Part shown: positions 33,582-42,224 of the stretch, piece after piece
Position numbering within the stretch: the stretch's first letter is position 1
Layout of the letters: each line of letters opens with the position of its first letter
Source: Nocardioides alkalitolerans
GTDB lineage: Bacteria > Actinomycetota > Actinomycetes > Propionibacteriales > Nocardioidaceae
Assembly: GCA_038184435.1 (NCBI GenBank)
Contig: CP116227.1
Location: 1,951,501 to 2,015,500 of the forward strand
Direction of reading: 5' to 3'
DNA: 64,000 nucleotides
Made by a program: the position numbers and the translations under genes
The notes under the pieces: generated by a model
What the model saw: the letters and a program-made list of their open reading frames with translations, nothing else
Database searches by the model: none
What the model was told of the DNA's origin: nothing

Positions 33582-34243
33582 TTGCTCGCCTCCTGCTTCT
33601 TGGCGGCCGAGCGGAGCACGACGACGCTGCCCTTGGGGCCAGGGACGGCACCCTTCAGGAGCACGAGGCCCTTCTCGGCGTCCACCGCGTGGACGGTGAT
33701 GTTCTGCGTGGTGACGGTCGCGCCACCCATGCGGCCCGACATGCGCGTGCCCTTGAAGACACGGCCCGGCGTGGCGCAGGCGCCGATGGAGCCCGGCTTG
33801 CGGTGGTTGCGGTGCGCACCGTGCGAGGCGCCCACACCCGAGAAGCCGTGGCGCTTCATCGTGCCCGCGAAGCCCTTGCCCTTGCTCGTGCCCGTCACGT
33901 CGATCTCGTCACCGGGGGTGAAGACATCGGCGGGGCTGAGCTCCTGGCCGACCGAGTAGGTCGTGGCGTCGGCGGTGCGGATCTCGACGACGTGACGACG
34001 GGGTGTGACGCCCGCCTTCGCGAACTGGCCGGCCTCCGGCTTGTTGACCTTGCGGCCCTCGATCTCGCCGAAGCCGACCTGGATGGCGTTGTAGCCGTCC
34101 ACGTCGGGGGTGCGGATGCCGGCGACGACGTTGGTCGACGCGGCGATCACCGTGATGGGGACGATGCGGTTGTTCTCGTCCCAGGTCTGGGTCATGCCGA
34201 GCTTCGTGCCCAGCAGGCCCTTGACGTTGCGTTCGATGGTCAT
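33578..34243 (-). CDS. rplC: 50S ribosomal protein L3
   Basis: A 221-residue L3 (MTIERNVKGLLGTKLGMTQTWDE; VTGTSKGKGFAGTMKRHGFSG; SHGAHRNHRKPGSIGACATPGRVFKG), an early assembly protein reaching the peptidyl-transferase centre. The start at 34243 is set by homology; the longer frame upstream runs through rpsJ in another frame. Confidence 0.98.
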   Translation of the reverse strand: MTIERNVKGLLGTKLGMTQTWDENNRIVPITVIAASTNVVAGIRTPDVDGYNAIQVGFGEIEGRKVNKPEAGQFAKAGVTPRRHVVEIRTADATTYSVGQELSPADVFTPGDEIDVTGTSKGKGFAGTMKRHGFSGVGASHGAHRNHRKPGSIGACATPGRVFKGTRMSGRMGGATVTTQNITVHAVDAEKGLVLLKGAVPGPKGSVVVLRSAAKKQEASK

Positions 34244-34271
34244 GGCTCTGTTGTCTCCGTCCTGCCCGAAC

Positions 34272-34580
34272 TCAGAGCTTGATCTCGATGTCGACACCCG
34301 CGGGGAGGTCGAGTCGCATGAGCGAGTCCACCGTCTTCGGGGTCGGGTCGATGATGTCGATGAGGCGCTTGTGGGTGCGCATCTCGAAGTGCTCGCGGCT
34401 GTCCTTGTACTTGTGGGGCGAACGGATGACGCAGTAGACGTTCTTCTCCGTCGGCAGCGGCACCGGGCCGGCGACCTTCGCGCCCGTGCGGGTGACCGTG
34501 TCCACGATCTTGCGCGCCGAGGTGTCGATGACCTCGTGGTCGTAGGCCTTGAGCCTGATGCGGATCTTCTGTCCCGCCAT
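34272..34580 (-). CDS. rpsJ: 30S ribosomal protein S10
   Basis: A 102-residue S10 (MAGQKIRIRLKAYDHEVIDTSARKI; GPVPLPTEKNVYCVIRSPHKYKDSREHFEMRTHKRLIDI), also the transcription-antitermination partner NusE. It is the first gene of the S10 operon and is preceded by a 494-bp gap that must contain the operon promoter and leader. Confidence 0.98.
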   Translation of the reverse strand: MAGQKIRIRLKAYDHEVIDTSARKIVDTVTRTGAKVAGPVPLPTEKNVYCVIRSPHKYKDSREHFEMRTHKRLIDIIDPTPKTVDSLMRLDLPAGVDIEIKL

Positions 34581-35074
34581 AGGTCTCTCTCGTCCTTACT
34601 CGTTCGTACCCGCGCTGGGGCACCGCGTGCTGTCCTGTCACGATGCCTCCCCGGGTGGGGCCGCACCGCCGGTCGCTCACCGTGACATCTCCGACCCACG
34701 CGGTCGGGCGTGTCGCAGGCTTGGCACAGAACTCTGCGCCAGGCGCGACAGGACCGGGGTCCTGCGATGTCGTTGTCGGCACCCGACCGGTTCGTCGGGC
34801 TGATCGGGTCCCCAGGTGCGGTGCGGCTTCACGCTCGAGCACCGGACGCACGCCAGGGCGAGCCCGGCAGGAGACGCGATTCAGTGATCAAGATGGAGCC
34901 ACACGTGCCCGACGACCCGTCGAAGCAACCGGGCTATCTTGGCAGACACCTGCAGGTGACGCCAAATCGGGTCCGTCCCCGCGTGCGCGAGGCGTTCCCG
35001 AGCCACCCGGTAGCATGCCGCACGACCACGGGGGAGGCCAGACGGCGCTGCCCGCACCGAGCGACGGGGGCACG
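34581..35074. promoter_or_regulatory. S10-operon leader and divergent promoter region
   Basis: The 494 bp between rpsJ (leftward) and the membrane-protein gene (rightward) contain no gene I can support. A strong imperfect hairpin lies at 34711-34750. On the plus strand TAGCAT at 35011-35016 is a candidate -10 about 60 bases before the divergent gene. I could not identify a convincing promoter for rpsJ. Confidence 0.55.
34711..34750 (-). other. Leader hairpin upstream of rpsJ
   Basis: TGTCGCAGGCTTGGCACAGA (34711-34730) is nearly complementary to TCTGCGCCAGGCGCGACA (34733-34750): TCTG, GCCA, GC and GCGACA blocks pair, with G-U-compatible changes and a two-base bulge. In an rpsJ leader RNA this would be a hairpin about 130 bases before the start codon, a plausible site for autogenous control. 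Confidence 0.5.
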
Positions 35075-36166
35075 ATGACGGGGACCCAGGGCGCGCCCGG
35101 TGCCGTGCCCGGTGTCGGCCCGGGTGTCGCGCCGGGAAGCGCCGGCCCCGCGTCGCGCCGCCCCTCGCCGTACGCCGCGGAGCTGGCCCACCTGCTGGGC
35201 CCCGAGGCTCCGGGACGCGCCGGGGCGCCCGACCGTCGTCCGGTGCTCGACCCGCAACCCGGTCCGGTCCCCCTCCGCCCGCTCGGGCTCGGTGACGTGC
35301 TCGACACGGCGCTCACGATCGTGCGGCGCGCGCCCGGCCCCACCCTCGGTCCCGGCTTCGTCGTCGCGGCGCTCGCCCTCCTGGTGCCGACCGCGGTCGT
35401 GGCGCTCGTCGACGGCCTCGGGGGACGGCTCCCCCGCGGCGACGGTGCGTCGGCCTCGATCGTCGCGCTGCTGGAGTCGAGCGTCGTCGTCGTGGCCAAC
35501 GGCGCGCTGTCCTTCATCGGCACGGTGCTCCTCACCGGCGTCGTCGCCCACGTGGTGCACGCGGCCGCGACGGGACACCTGCTCAGCCTCGAGGAGGCGT
35601 GGCGCCGCACGCGAGGACGCCGCTGGGCCATGCTCGGCGCCTCGCTCGGCCTCACCCTCGCCCTCGGCGTGCTGCTCGCCGCGGCCGTGGCGCTCGCCGT
35701 CGCGGTCGGGACGGTCGTGGACGTCGGCCTCTTCCTGCTGCTCTGCCTGCTGGGTGCTCCCCTCCTCTTCGTGGCCGCCTCCTGGTTCACCGTGCGGCTG
35801 ACCGTCTACGTGGTGCCGGCCATCGTGGTGGAGCGGACCGGCGTCGTGGCAGGCGTCCGCCGCGGGTTCCGCCTGAGCCGGGGCGGGTTCCTGCGCACCT
35901 GGGGCGTCCTCGTCCTCGCCAGCATCGTCGCGGCCGTCGCGACCACGCTCCTCGCCGTCCCGCCCCTCCTCGTCGCGGAGCTGGCGCCCGGCGCCGGCGG
36001 CGGTGCGGGCGAGGTGGTCGCCACGGTGGCGCTCGTCGTGGCCACCGTCGTGCCGCCAGCGCTCGCCGCGCCGTACCTCGCCGCGGTCATCGCCGTGCTC
36101 TACCTCGACCGCCGCATCCGCACGGAGGGCTACGACGTCACCCTCCGCGCCGAGGGCGCCCGGTGA
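35075..36166 (+). CDS. Multi-pass membrane protein heading the DUF4129 cluster
   Basis: A 363-residue protein. The first 70 residues are Pro/Gly-rich and soluble, followed by RPLGLGDVLDTALTIVRRAPG and about six long hydrophobic helices. The pattern (short amphipathic LGDVLD...R helix before a six-helix bundle, WFTVRLTVYVVPAIVVERTG) resembles the glycerophosphodiester-phosphodiesterase membrane-domain-like proteins that head DUF4129 clusters; no enzyme domain is present. I use ATG 35075 after ACGGGGG; ATG 35013 is an in-frame alternative. The stop overlaps the next start by 4 bp. Confidence 0.75.
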   Translation: MTGTQGAPGAVPGVGPGVAPGSAGPASRRPSPYAAELAHLLGPEAPGRAGAPDRRPVLDPQPGPVPLRPLGLGDVLDTALTIVRRAPGPTLGPGFVVAALALLVPTAVVALVDGLGGRLPRGDGASASIVALLESSVVVVANGALSFIGTVLLTGVVAHVVHAAATGHLLSLEEAWRRTRGRRWAMLGASLGLTLALGVLLAAAVALAVAVGTVVDVGLFLLLCLLGAPLLFVAASWFTVRLTVYVVPAIVVERTGVVAGVRRGFRLSRGGFLRTWGVLVLASIVAAVATTLLAVPPLLVAELAPGAGGGAGEVVATVALVVATVVPPALAAPYLAAVIAVLYLDRRIRTEGYDVTLRAEGAR

Positions 36167-36786
36167 CCGGGTCCCCGCGGTGGGACCCGCCGCTCGAGCC
36201 CACGCCCGAGGAGGCGCGCGACGCGCTGCGCGAGGAGCTGCTGCGCCCCGAGTACCGGGAGAGCGACCTCCTCCAGCGCATCCGTGACTGGCTCGCGGAG
36301 CGGTTCACCGGCCCGACCCGCACCCCGGACGCCGGCGGGTTCGCCGTCGCCCAGTCCATCGCCTCGTGGGTCGTGCTCATCGTGCTGGTCCTCGTGCTGG
36401 CCTGGCTGATCAGCCGCGCGCGCTGGTCGCGCTCGGAGCACGTGGCCCGCCGCCGCTCGCTCTTCGGCGAGGAGGTCGTCTCGGCGGCCGACCTGCGTCG
36501 TCGGGCCGAGCGGGCCCTCGCGGAGGGCCGGTACGCCGACGCGGTCGTCGACGGCTACCGCGCGCTCGCCCTGCGTCAGATCGAGGTCGGCGTGATCGAG
36601 GACGTGCCCGGGGCCACCGCGGGCGAGGTGGCCCGCGCCCTGGCCGCCGAGCTCCCGGCGCGCGGCGCCGAGGTGCTGGCCGTGGCCCACCTCTTCGACG
36701 AGGTCATGTACGGCGAGCGTCCGGCCGACGCGGACCGCGCGCGCGGCGTGCTGGCGCTCGACGACGACCTGGCGGGGGTCCGATGA
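36163..36786 (+). CDS. DUF4129 domain membrane protein
   Basis: A 207-residue protein with one membrane helix at about 68-88 (WVVLIVLVLVLAWLIS) and a C-terminal cytoplasmic DUF4129 domain (ADLRRRAERALAEGRYADAVVDGYRALALRQIE; GATAGEVARALA). Members occur in MoxR-DUF58 clusters and in transglutaminase-like proteins; function unknown. The GTG start is coupled to the previous gene (GTGA) and its stop to the next (ATGA). Confidence 0.87.
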   Translation: MTGSPRWDPPLEPTPEEARDALREELLRPEYRESDLLQRIRDWLAERFTGPTRTPDAGGFAVAQSIASWVVLIVLVLVLAWLISRARWSRSEHVARRRSLFGEEVVSAADLRRRAERALAEGRYADAVVDGYRALALRQIEVGVIEDVPGATAGEVARALAAELPARGAEVLAVAHLFDEVMYGERPADADRARGVLALDDDLAGVR

Positions 36787-37972
36787 GCACGACGACCCCG
36801 GCCGCGCCCACGGCGGCGGGAGCCACGGCGGGGGCGTCGGGCGGCCGCCGTCGACGCCGGCCCCGCCTGACCACCATCGTGGTGCTGGTCGCGCTCGTCG
36901 CCCTGCTCGTGGGCGGCCTGCTCGTCGGCACCCAGGAGCCCGGCGAGGGCCGTCTGGACCCCGACGAGGCCGGTCCCGACGGTGGGCGGGCCCTCGCCCG
37001 CGTGCTCGCCGACCAGGGCGTGGAGGTCGAGGTCGTGCGCGACGCCGAGGCGCTGGCCGACGCCGACGTCGACCAGGACACGACCCTCCTCGTGAGCGAC
37101 CCCGCGGCCCTGGGACGCGCGGCCGCCGAGGACCTCGCCAACGGCCACGGGGCGGCGCGGCTCCTCGTGGCCGACCCGCGCCGCGGCGTGGCCGAGCTGT
37201 TCGGGTTCACCGACGGTCGCCGGGTCGGCGCCGCCGACGGCGTCACCGCGAGCTGCGACGGCGACGGCGACGGCGACGGCGCCGCCGGGGTCGACCTCGA
37301 CGGCCTCGAGGTCGCCGTGGAGGCCGGCGTCGCGTTCGACGACGTCGCCGGTTGCTTCCCCACCGACGACGGCGTGCTCCTCGCCGTGGACGGCGACGTC
37401 GTGCTGCTCGGCCTCGACGAGGTGCTGACCAACGACCAGGTGCTCGAGGCGGACAACGCCGCGGTGGCCCTCCGCCTGCTCGGCGCGGAGGACCGGCTGG
37501 TCTGGTACGTGCCCGACCCCGCCGACATCTCCGACGACGAGGGCGCCTCGATCGGCTCGTTCCTCCCCGACTGGGTCGTGCCGGCCGTCTGGCTCGCCGC
37601 CCTCACCGTCGTGGCCGCCATGGTGTGGCGCGGACGCCGCTTCGGGCCGCTCGCGACCGAGCCGCTGCCGGTCGTCGTGCGCGCCATCGAGACCACCGAG
37701 AGCCGTGGCCGCCTCTACCGCCGCAGCGGGGACCGCGAGCACGCCGCGCGGGCGCTGCGCGACGCGACCCGCGAGCGGCTCGCGCAGCAGGTCGGCTCCA
37801 CCCGCGGCGCCCCGGCCGCCGCCGTCGTGCACGAGGTTGCCCGCCGTTCCGGCTGGCCCGTAGGGCTCGTCGGGCTCCTGCTCGACCCCGCCGCCCCGGT
37901 CCCCACCGACGACCAGCAGCTCCTGCAGTTCGCCCACCAGCTCAGAGACCTGGAGAGAGAGGTACGTCGCGC

Positions 37973-37976
<4 letters not shown>
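36783..37976 (+). CDS. DUF4350 domain membrane protein
   Basis: A 397-residue protein: a short cytoplasmic Arg-rich tail, a helix at about 31-47, an extracytoplasmic DUF4350 domain with a GATase-like fold (EGRLDPDEAGPDGGRALARVLADQG, VEVVRDAEAL), a second helix near 268-285 (WVVPAVWLAALTVVAAMVW), and a cytoplasmic helical tail. An odd acidic run, CDGDGDGDGAAG, lies at about 160-171. It is coupled to its neighbours on both sides. The role is unknown; a membrane partner of the MoxR-DUF58 pair is likely. Confidence 0.85.
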
Positions 37977-38968
<992 letters not shown>

Positions 38969-38975
38969 GGCTCGC

Positions 38976-40268
38976 GTGACGATCACCGGCCGCGTCCTCG
39001 TCCTGCTCGCCCTGGGCATCGTGCCCGTGGTGCTGCAGCCGGACCCCGTCACGCCCTGGGCCTGGGCGCTGGTGGTCGCGGTCGTGGTCGCCGTGGACGT
39101 GGCGCTCGCCCCGTCCCTGCGCGACCTCGAGGTCACCCGCTCCCCCGTCGGCAGCATCCGCCTCGGCACCGGGGCGACCAGTCGCCTCCTCGTCCGCAAC
39201 CGCGGGAACCGCGCCGTACGGCTCGCGCTGCGCGACGCCTGGCAGCCCACCGCGGGCGCCTCCGACAACCGGCACCGGCTGAAGGTCGCCGCCGGGGGCG
39301 GCGCCCGGGCCGTGACGCCCCTGCTCCCCCGCCGCCGGGGCGACCTCCGGGCTGCCGGGGTGACCTTGCGGGTGCGCGGCCCCCTCGGCCTCGGCGTCCG
39401 CCAGCGCACGCTCGACGTGCCCGGCTCGGTGCGCGCGCTGCCGGCCTTCGACTCGCGCAAGCACCTCCCCAGCCGGCTCGCCCGGCTGCGCGAGCTCGAC
39501 GGTCGCTCTGCGCTGCGGGTGCGCGGCCAGGGCACGGAGTTCGACTCGTTGCGCGAGTACGTGCGGGGCGACGACGTGCGCTCGATCGATTGGCGCGCCA
39601 GCGCCCGCACCCGCAACGTGGTCGTGCGCACCTGGCAGCCGGAGCGCGACCGGCGGGTCGTGGTCGTGCTCGACACCTCCCGCACCTCGGCCGGCCGCGT
39701 GGACGACGTGCCCCGCCTCGACTCGGCCATGGACGCCGCCCTGCTGCTGGCCGCCCTCGCGTCGAGGGCGGGCGACCGCATCGACTTCCTGGCCGGCGAC
39801 CGCGTCGTGCGGCGCCGCCTGCGCACGGGCGGCGGCACCAGCGTGGTGCACCCGCTGTCCGAGGCGATGGCCGACCTCGGCCCCGTCATCGCGGAGGCCG
39901 ACTGGCGCACCCTGGCAGGGGGCGTGCAGGAGCTCGGCCGCCGCCGTGCCCTGGTCGTGCTGCTCACCCCGCTCGAGCCCGCCTCCATCGAGGAGGGCCT
40001 GCTGCCGGTGCTGCCCACGTTGACCCGCCACCACCGGGTCGTCGTCGCCTCGGTGCGCGACCCCGCGCTCGACGCGCTGGCGGCGGACCGCTCCGACGTC
40101 GACGCCGTGTACGCCGCGGTGGCGGCCGAGCAGACCGCGGCGCGCCGCCGGGCCACGGCCGACCTGCTCCGCGCGCTCGGGGCGGACGTCCTCGACACGG
40201 ACGCCGAGCGGCTGCCACCGGTGCTGGCCGACCACTACCTCGCGCTCAAGGCCCGCGGGCAGCTCTGA
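38976..40268 (+). CDS. DUF58 (VWA-like) protein
   Basis: A 430-residue protein with two short hydrophobic helices at the N-terminus (about 5-45), a beta-rich region, and the DUF58 signature FDSLREYVRGDDVRSIDWRASART at about 189-212. A VWA-like fold follows (VVVVLDTSRTSAGRVDD; LLLAALASRAGDRIDFL; VVLLTPLEPAS), whose DTSRTS imitates the MIDAS DxSxS. It is the usual partner of MoxR. The start is GTG 38976. Confidence 0.92.
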   Translation: MTITGRVLVLLALGIVPVVLQPDPVTPWAWALVVAVVVAVDVALAPSLRDLEVTRSPVGSIRLGTGATSRLLVRNRGNRAVRLALRDAWQPTAGASDNRHRLKVAAGGGARAVTPLLPRRRGDLRAAGVTLRVRGPLGLGVRQRTLDVPGSVRALPAFDSRKHLPSRLARLRELDGRSALRVRGQGTEFDSLREYVRGDDVRSIDWRASARTRNVVVRTWQPERDRRVVVVLDTSRTSAGRVDDVPRLDSAMDAALLLAALASRAGDRIDFLAGDRVVRRRLRTGGGTSVVHPLSEAMADLGPVIAEADWRTLAGGVQELGRRRALVVLLTPLEPASIEEGLLPVLPTLTRHHRVVVASVRDPALDALAADRSDVDAVYAAVAAEQTAARRRATADLLRALGADVLDTDAERLPPVLADHYLALKARGQL

Positions 40269-40293
40269 CGCGTCAGGCCGTCAGGCCGTCAGG
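40265..40293. repeat. Short tandem repeat CGTCAGGC x3
   Basis: Three near-perfect copies of CGTCAGGC-type units fill the 20-bp gap between the convergent DUF58 and SpoIIM-like genes and reach into the last codons of the latter. No hairpin terminator is seen here. Confidence 0.6.
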
Positions 40294-41284
40294 CGGCCGT
40301 GGCCAGGCGGTCGCCCGCCACGCTCTCCGCGACGTCCCCGTCGTGGCCCTGCGCCGCCGCGCGGCGACCGAGCACGAACACGTACGCCAGGAACGTCAGC
40401 TCCGCGAGCACGCCGATGCCCACGCGGATCGGCGTGGGTAGCGGCGAGGGCGTCACGACGGCCTCCAGCACACCGGAGACGAAGAGGACGACGACGAGCC
40501 CGAGGGCCACGGTCATCGCGGTGCGTCCCTCCCGCGCCATCGACTGCCCGCGCGTGCGGGCACCCGGTTCCACCCACGACCAGAAGAGCCGCAGGCCCAC
40601 GCCGCCCGCGACGAAGATGGCGGTCAGCTCCAGCAACCCGTGGGGCAGGATCAGGCCCCAGAACTCGGCGCCCGCGTCGTACCGGGTCATCAGCGCCGCG
40701 GCGAGCGCGACGTTGGCGACGTTGAGGAAGAGCAGCAGGACGACGGGCACGCCGAGCACGCCGAGGGCGAGGCAGAGGCCGGCCACCCAGGAGTTGTTGA
40801 TCCAGACGAGGCTGCCGAAGCTGGTCGGGGCGTGCTCGCTGTAGTAGTCGGCGAAGTCCTCGTCGACGTACTGCTGCACCTGCGCAGGGTCGAGCAGCGA
40901 CCGCTCCACCTCGGGGTTGGCGAGCAGCCAGAGAAAGCAGACGAGGAACAGCACGACGTTGGCCGCGATGGTGCCGCCCCACCACCAGCGCAGGCGGTAG
41001 AGCGCGGCCGGGAAGCGGTGGGTGAAGAAGCCCGCGACGGCCTGCCAGGTGGTCGTGCGGGTGCCCACCGCCCGGTTGCGGGAGCGGGCGAGGAGGGTGG
41101 AGAGGAAGCCCACGACCTCGGCGTCCGGCGCGGCGGCGCGCACCACGCTCAGCTGGGTGCTGACCCGGTCGTAGAGCTCCATCAGCTCGTCGACCTCGGC
41201 GCCCGAGAGCCGCCCGGCGCGCGACAGCTGGTCGAGGCGGTACCACTCCCCCGCGTGCATCACGGCATAGGCGTCCAGGTCCAC
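40289..41284 (-). CDS. Stage II sporulation protein M-like membrane protein
   Basis: A 331-residue protein with about six hydrophobic helices after a 115-residue cytoplasmic N-terminus (VDLDAYAVMHAGEWYRLDQLSRAG). The SpoIIM-like core has WWGGTIAANVVLFLVCF, INNSWVAGLCLALGVLGVPVVLLLFLNVANV and the short ILPHGLLELTAIF motif. In spore formers SpoIIM localises engulfment peptidoglycan hydrolases; this actinobacterium shows no sporulation genes here, so an envelope role is likely. I choose GTG 41284, because TAGGGT (41297 to 41292) lies seven bases upstream; the longer frame would run into the divergent RDD gene. Confidence 0.87.
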   Translation of the reverse strand: MDLDAYAVMHAGEWYRLDQLSRAGRLSGAEVDELMELYDRVSTQLSVVRAAAPDAEVVGFLSTLLARSRNRAVGTRTTTWQAVAGFFTHRFPAALYRLRWWWGGTIAANVVLFLVCFLWLLANPEVERSLLDPAQVQQYVDEDFADYYSEHAPTSFGSLVWINNSWVAGLCLALGVLGVPVVLLLFLNVANVALAAALMTRYDAGAEFWGLILPHGLLELTAIFVAGGVGLRLFWSWVEPGARTRGQSMAREGRTAMTVALGLVVVLFVSGVLEAVVTPSPLPTPIRVGIGVLAELTFLAYVFVLGRRAAAQGHDGDVAESVAGDRLATAA

Positions 41285-41291
41285 GGCGCCC

Positions 41292-41301
41292 ACCCTATGC
41301 T
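41292..41301. promoter_or_regulatory. Overlapping divergent leaderless promoters
   Basis: In the 25 bp between two divergent start codons, TAGGGT on the minus strand (41297 to 41292, seven bases before the SpoIIM-like GTG) overlaps TATGCT on the plus strand (41296-41301, eight bases before the RDD ATG). RNA polymerase could occupy only one at a time. The transcription starts are inferred from spacing. Confidence 0.5.
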
Positions 41302-41309
41302 GGGCCGCG

Positions 41310-42203
41310 ATGAGCGCACCGACCGCGAACCCCCCGACCTCCCCGCGCCGGGCGGGCGTGCGTCCCTGGCCGCGGTCGGGCCGCGTCGGCGACGCCGGCA
41401 CGCTGTCCGCCCTCGGCGACGACGACCTCGTCACCGGCGAGGCGGTGGCCCTGCAGCTGCGACCGGCGACCATCGGGTCCCGCGTGCTCGCCGGGTTCAT
41501 CGACGTGGCCTGCGTGGGCGCCGCCTACGTCGCGATCTCGACGGTGCTCGCGCTCGCGACGATCGCGACCGACCCGGCGCTGTTCGAGGCCGCCACGATC
41601 CTGTCGCTCGTCCTCGCCGTGATCGTGACGCCCGCGACGATCGAGACGCTGACCCGCGGGCGCTCCGTCGGCAAGATCGCCCTCGGCCTGCGGGTCGTGC
41701 GGGACGACGGCGGGCCGATCGTCTTCCACCACGCGTTCACGCGGTCCCTGATCGGCGTGGTCGAGCTCTACGGGCTCGTCGCGGCCCCCGCCTTCCTGAC
41801 GGCGCTCCTGCACCCCCGCGGCAAGCGTCTGGGCGACCTGGCGGCCGGCACCTACGTCATCTCCGACCGCGCCAGCCTGCGTCTCGCGCTCCCCGCGCCC
41901 ATGCCGCCGCCGCTCGCCCCGTGGGCCGCGACCGCGGACATCGCCCCGCCCCCGCCGCACCTCGTGCTCGCCGCCCGGCAGTTCCTCGCCCGGGCCCACA
42001 CGCTGGAGCCGCGCTCCCGCCACGTGCTGGCGCTGCAGCTCGCCGACCAGCTCCACGCGTACGTCGCTCCCCCGCCCCCGCCGGGCACGCCGCCCGAGGC
42101 GTTCCTCTGCGGCGTGCTGGCCGCCCGACGCGAGCGGGACCTCCAACGGCTGCAACGCGAGACCCGCCTGCGGCTGCGGTTGCTGCAGCGCAGGCGGGCC
42201 TGA
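41310..42203 (+). CDS. RDD-family membrane protein
   Basis: A 297-residue protein. The RDD domain covers about 45-200 (ALQLRPATIGSRVLAGFIDVACVG, then TRGRSVGKIALGLRVVRDDGGP and FHHAFTRSLIG), with three to four helices; the rest is a Pro-rich linker and a cytoplasmic helical tail ending in RLRLLQRRRA. The family name comes from conserved Arg-Asp-Asp residues, here Arg and Asp with VRDDG in the loop. Members are linked to transport or ion tolerance; the function here is unknown, but the cluster suggests the same envelope process as SpoIIM and DUF58. Confidence 0.88.
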   Translation: MSAPTANPPTSPRRAGVRPWPRSGRVGDAGTLSALGDDDLVTGEAVALQLRPATIGSRVLAGFIDVACVGAAYVAISTVLALATIATDPALFEAATILSLVLAVIVTPATIETLTRGRSVGKIALGLRVVRDDGGPIVFHHAFTRSLIGVVELYGLVAAPAFLTALLHPRGKRLGDLAAGTYVISDRASLRLALPAPMPPPLAPWAATADIAPPPPHLVLAARQFLARAHTLEPRSRHVLALQLADQLHAYVAPPPPPGTPPEAFLCGVLAARRERDLQRLQRETRLRLRLLQRRRA

Positions 42204-42224
42204 CGATCCCGAGGAGCGCGTCGC

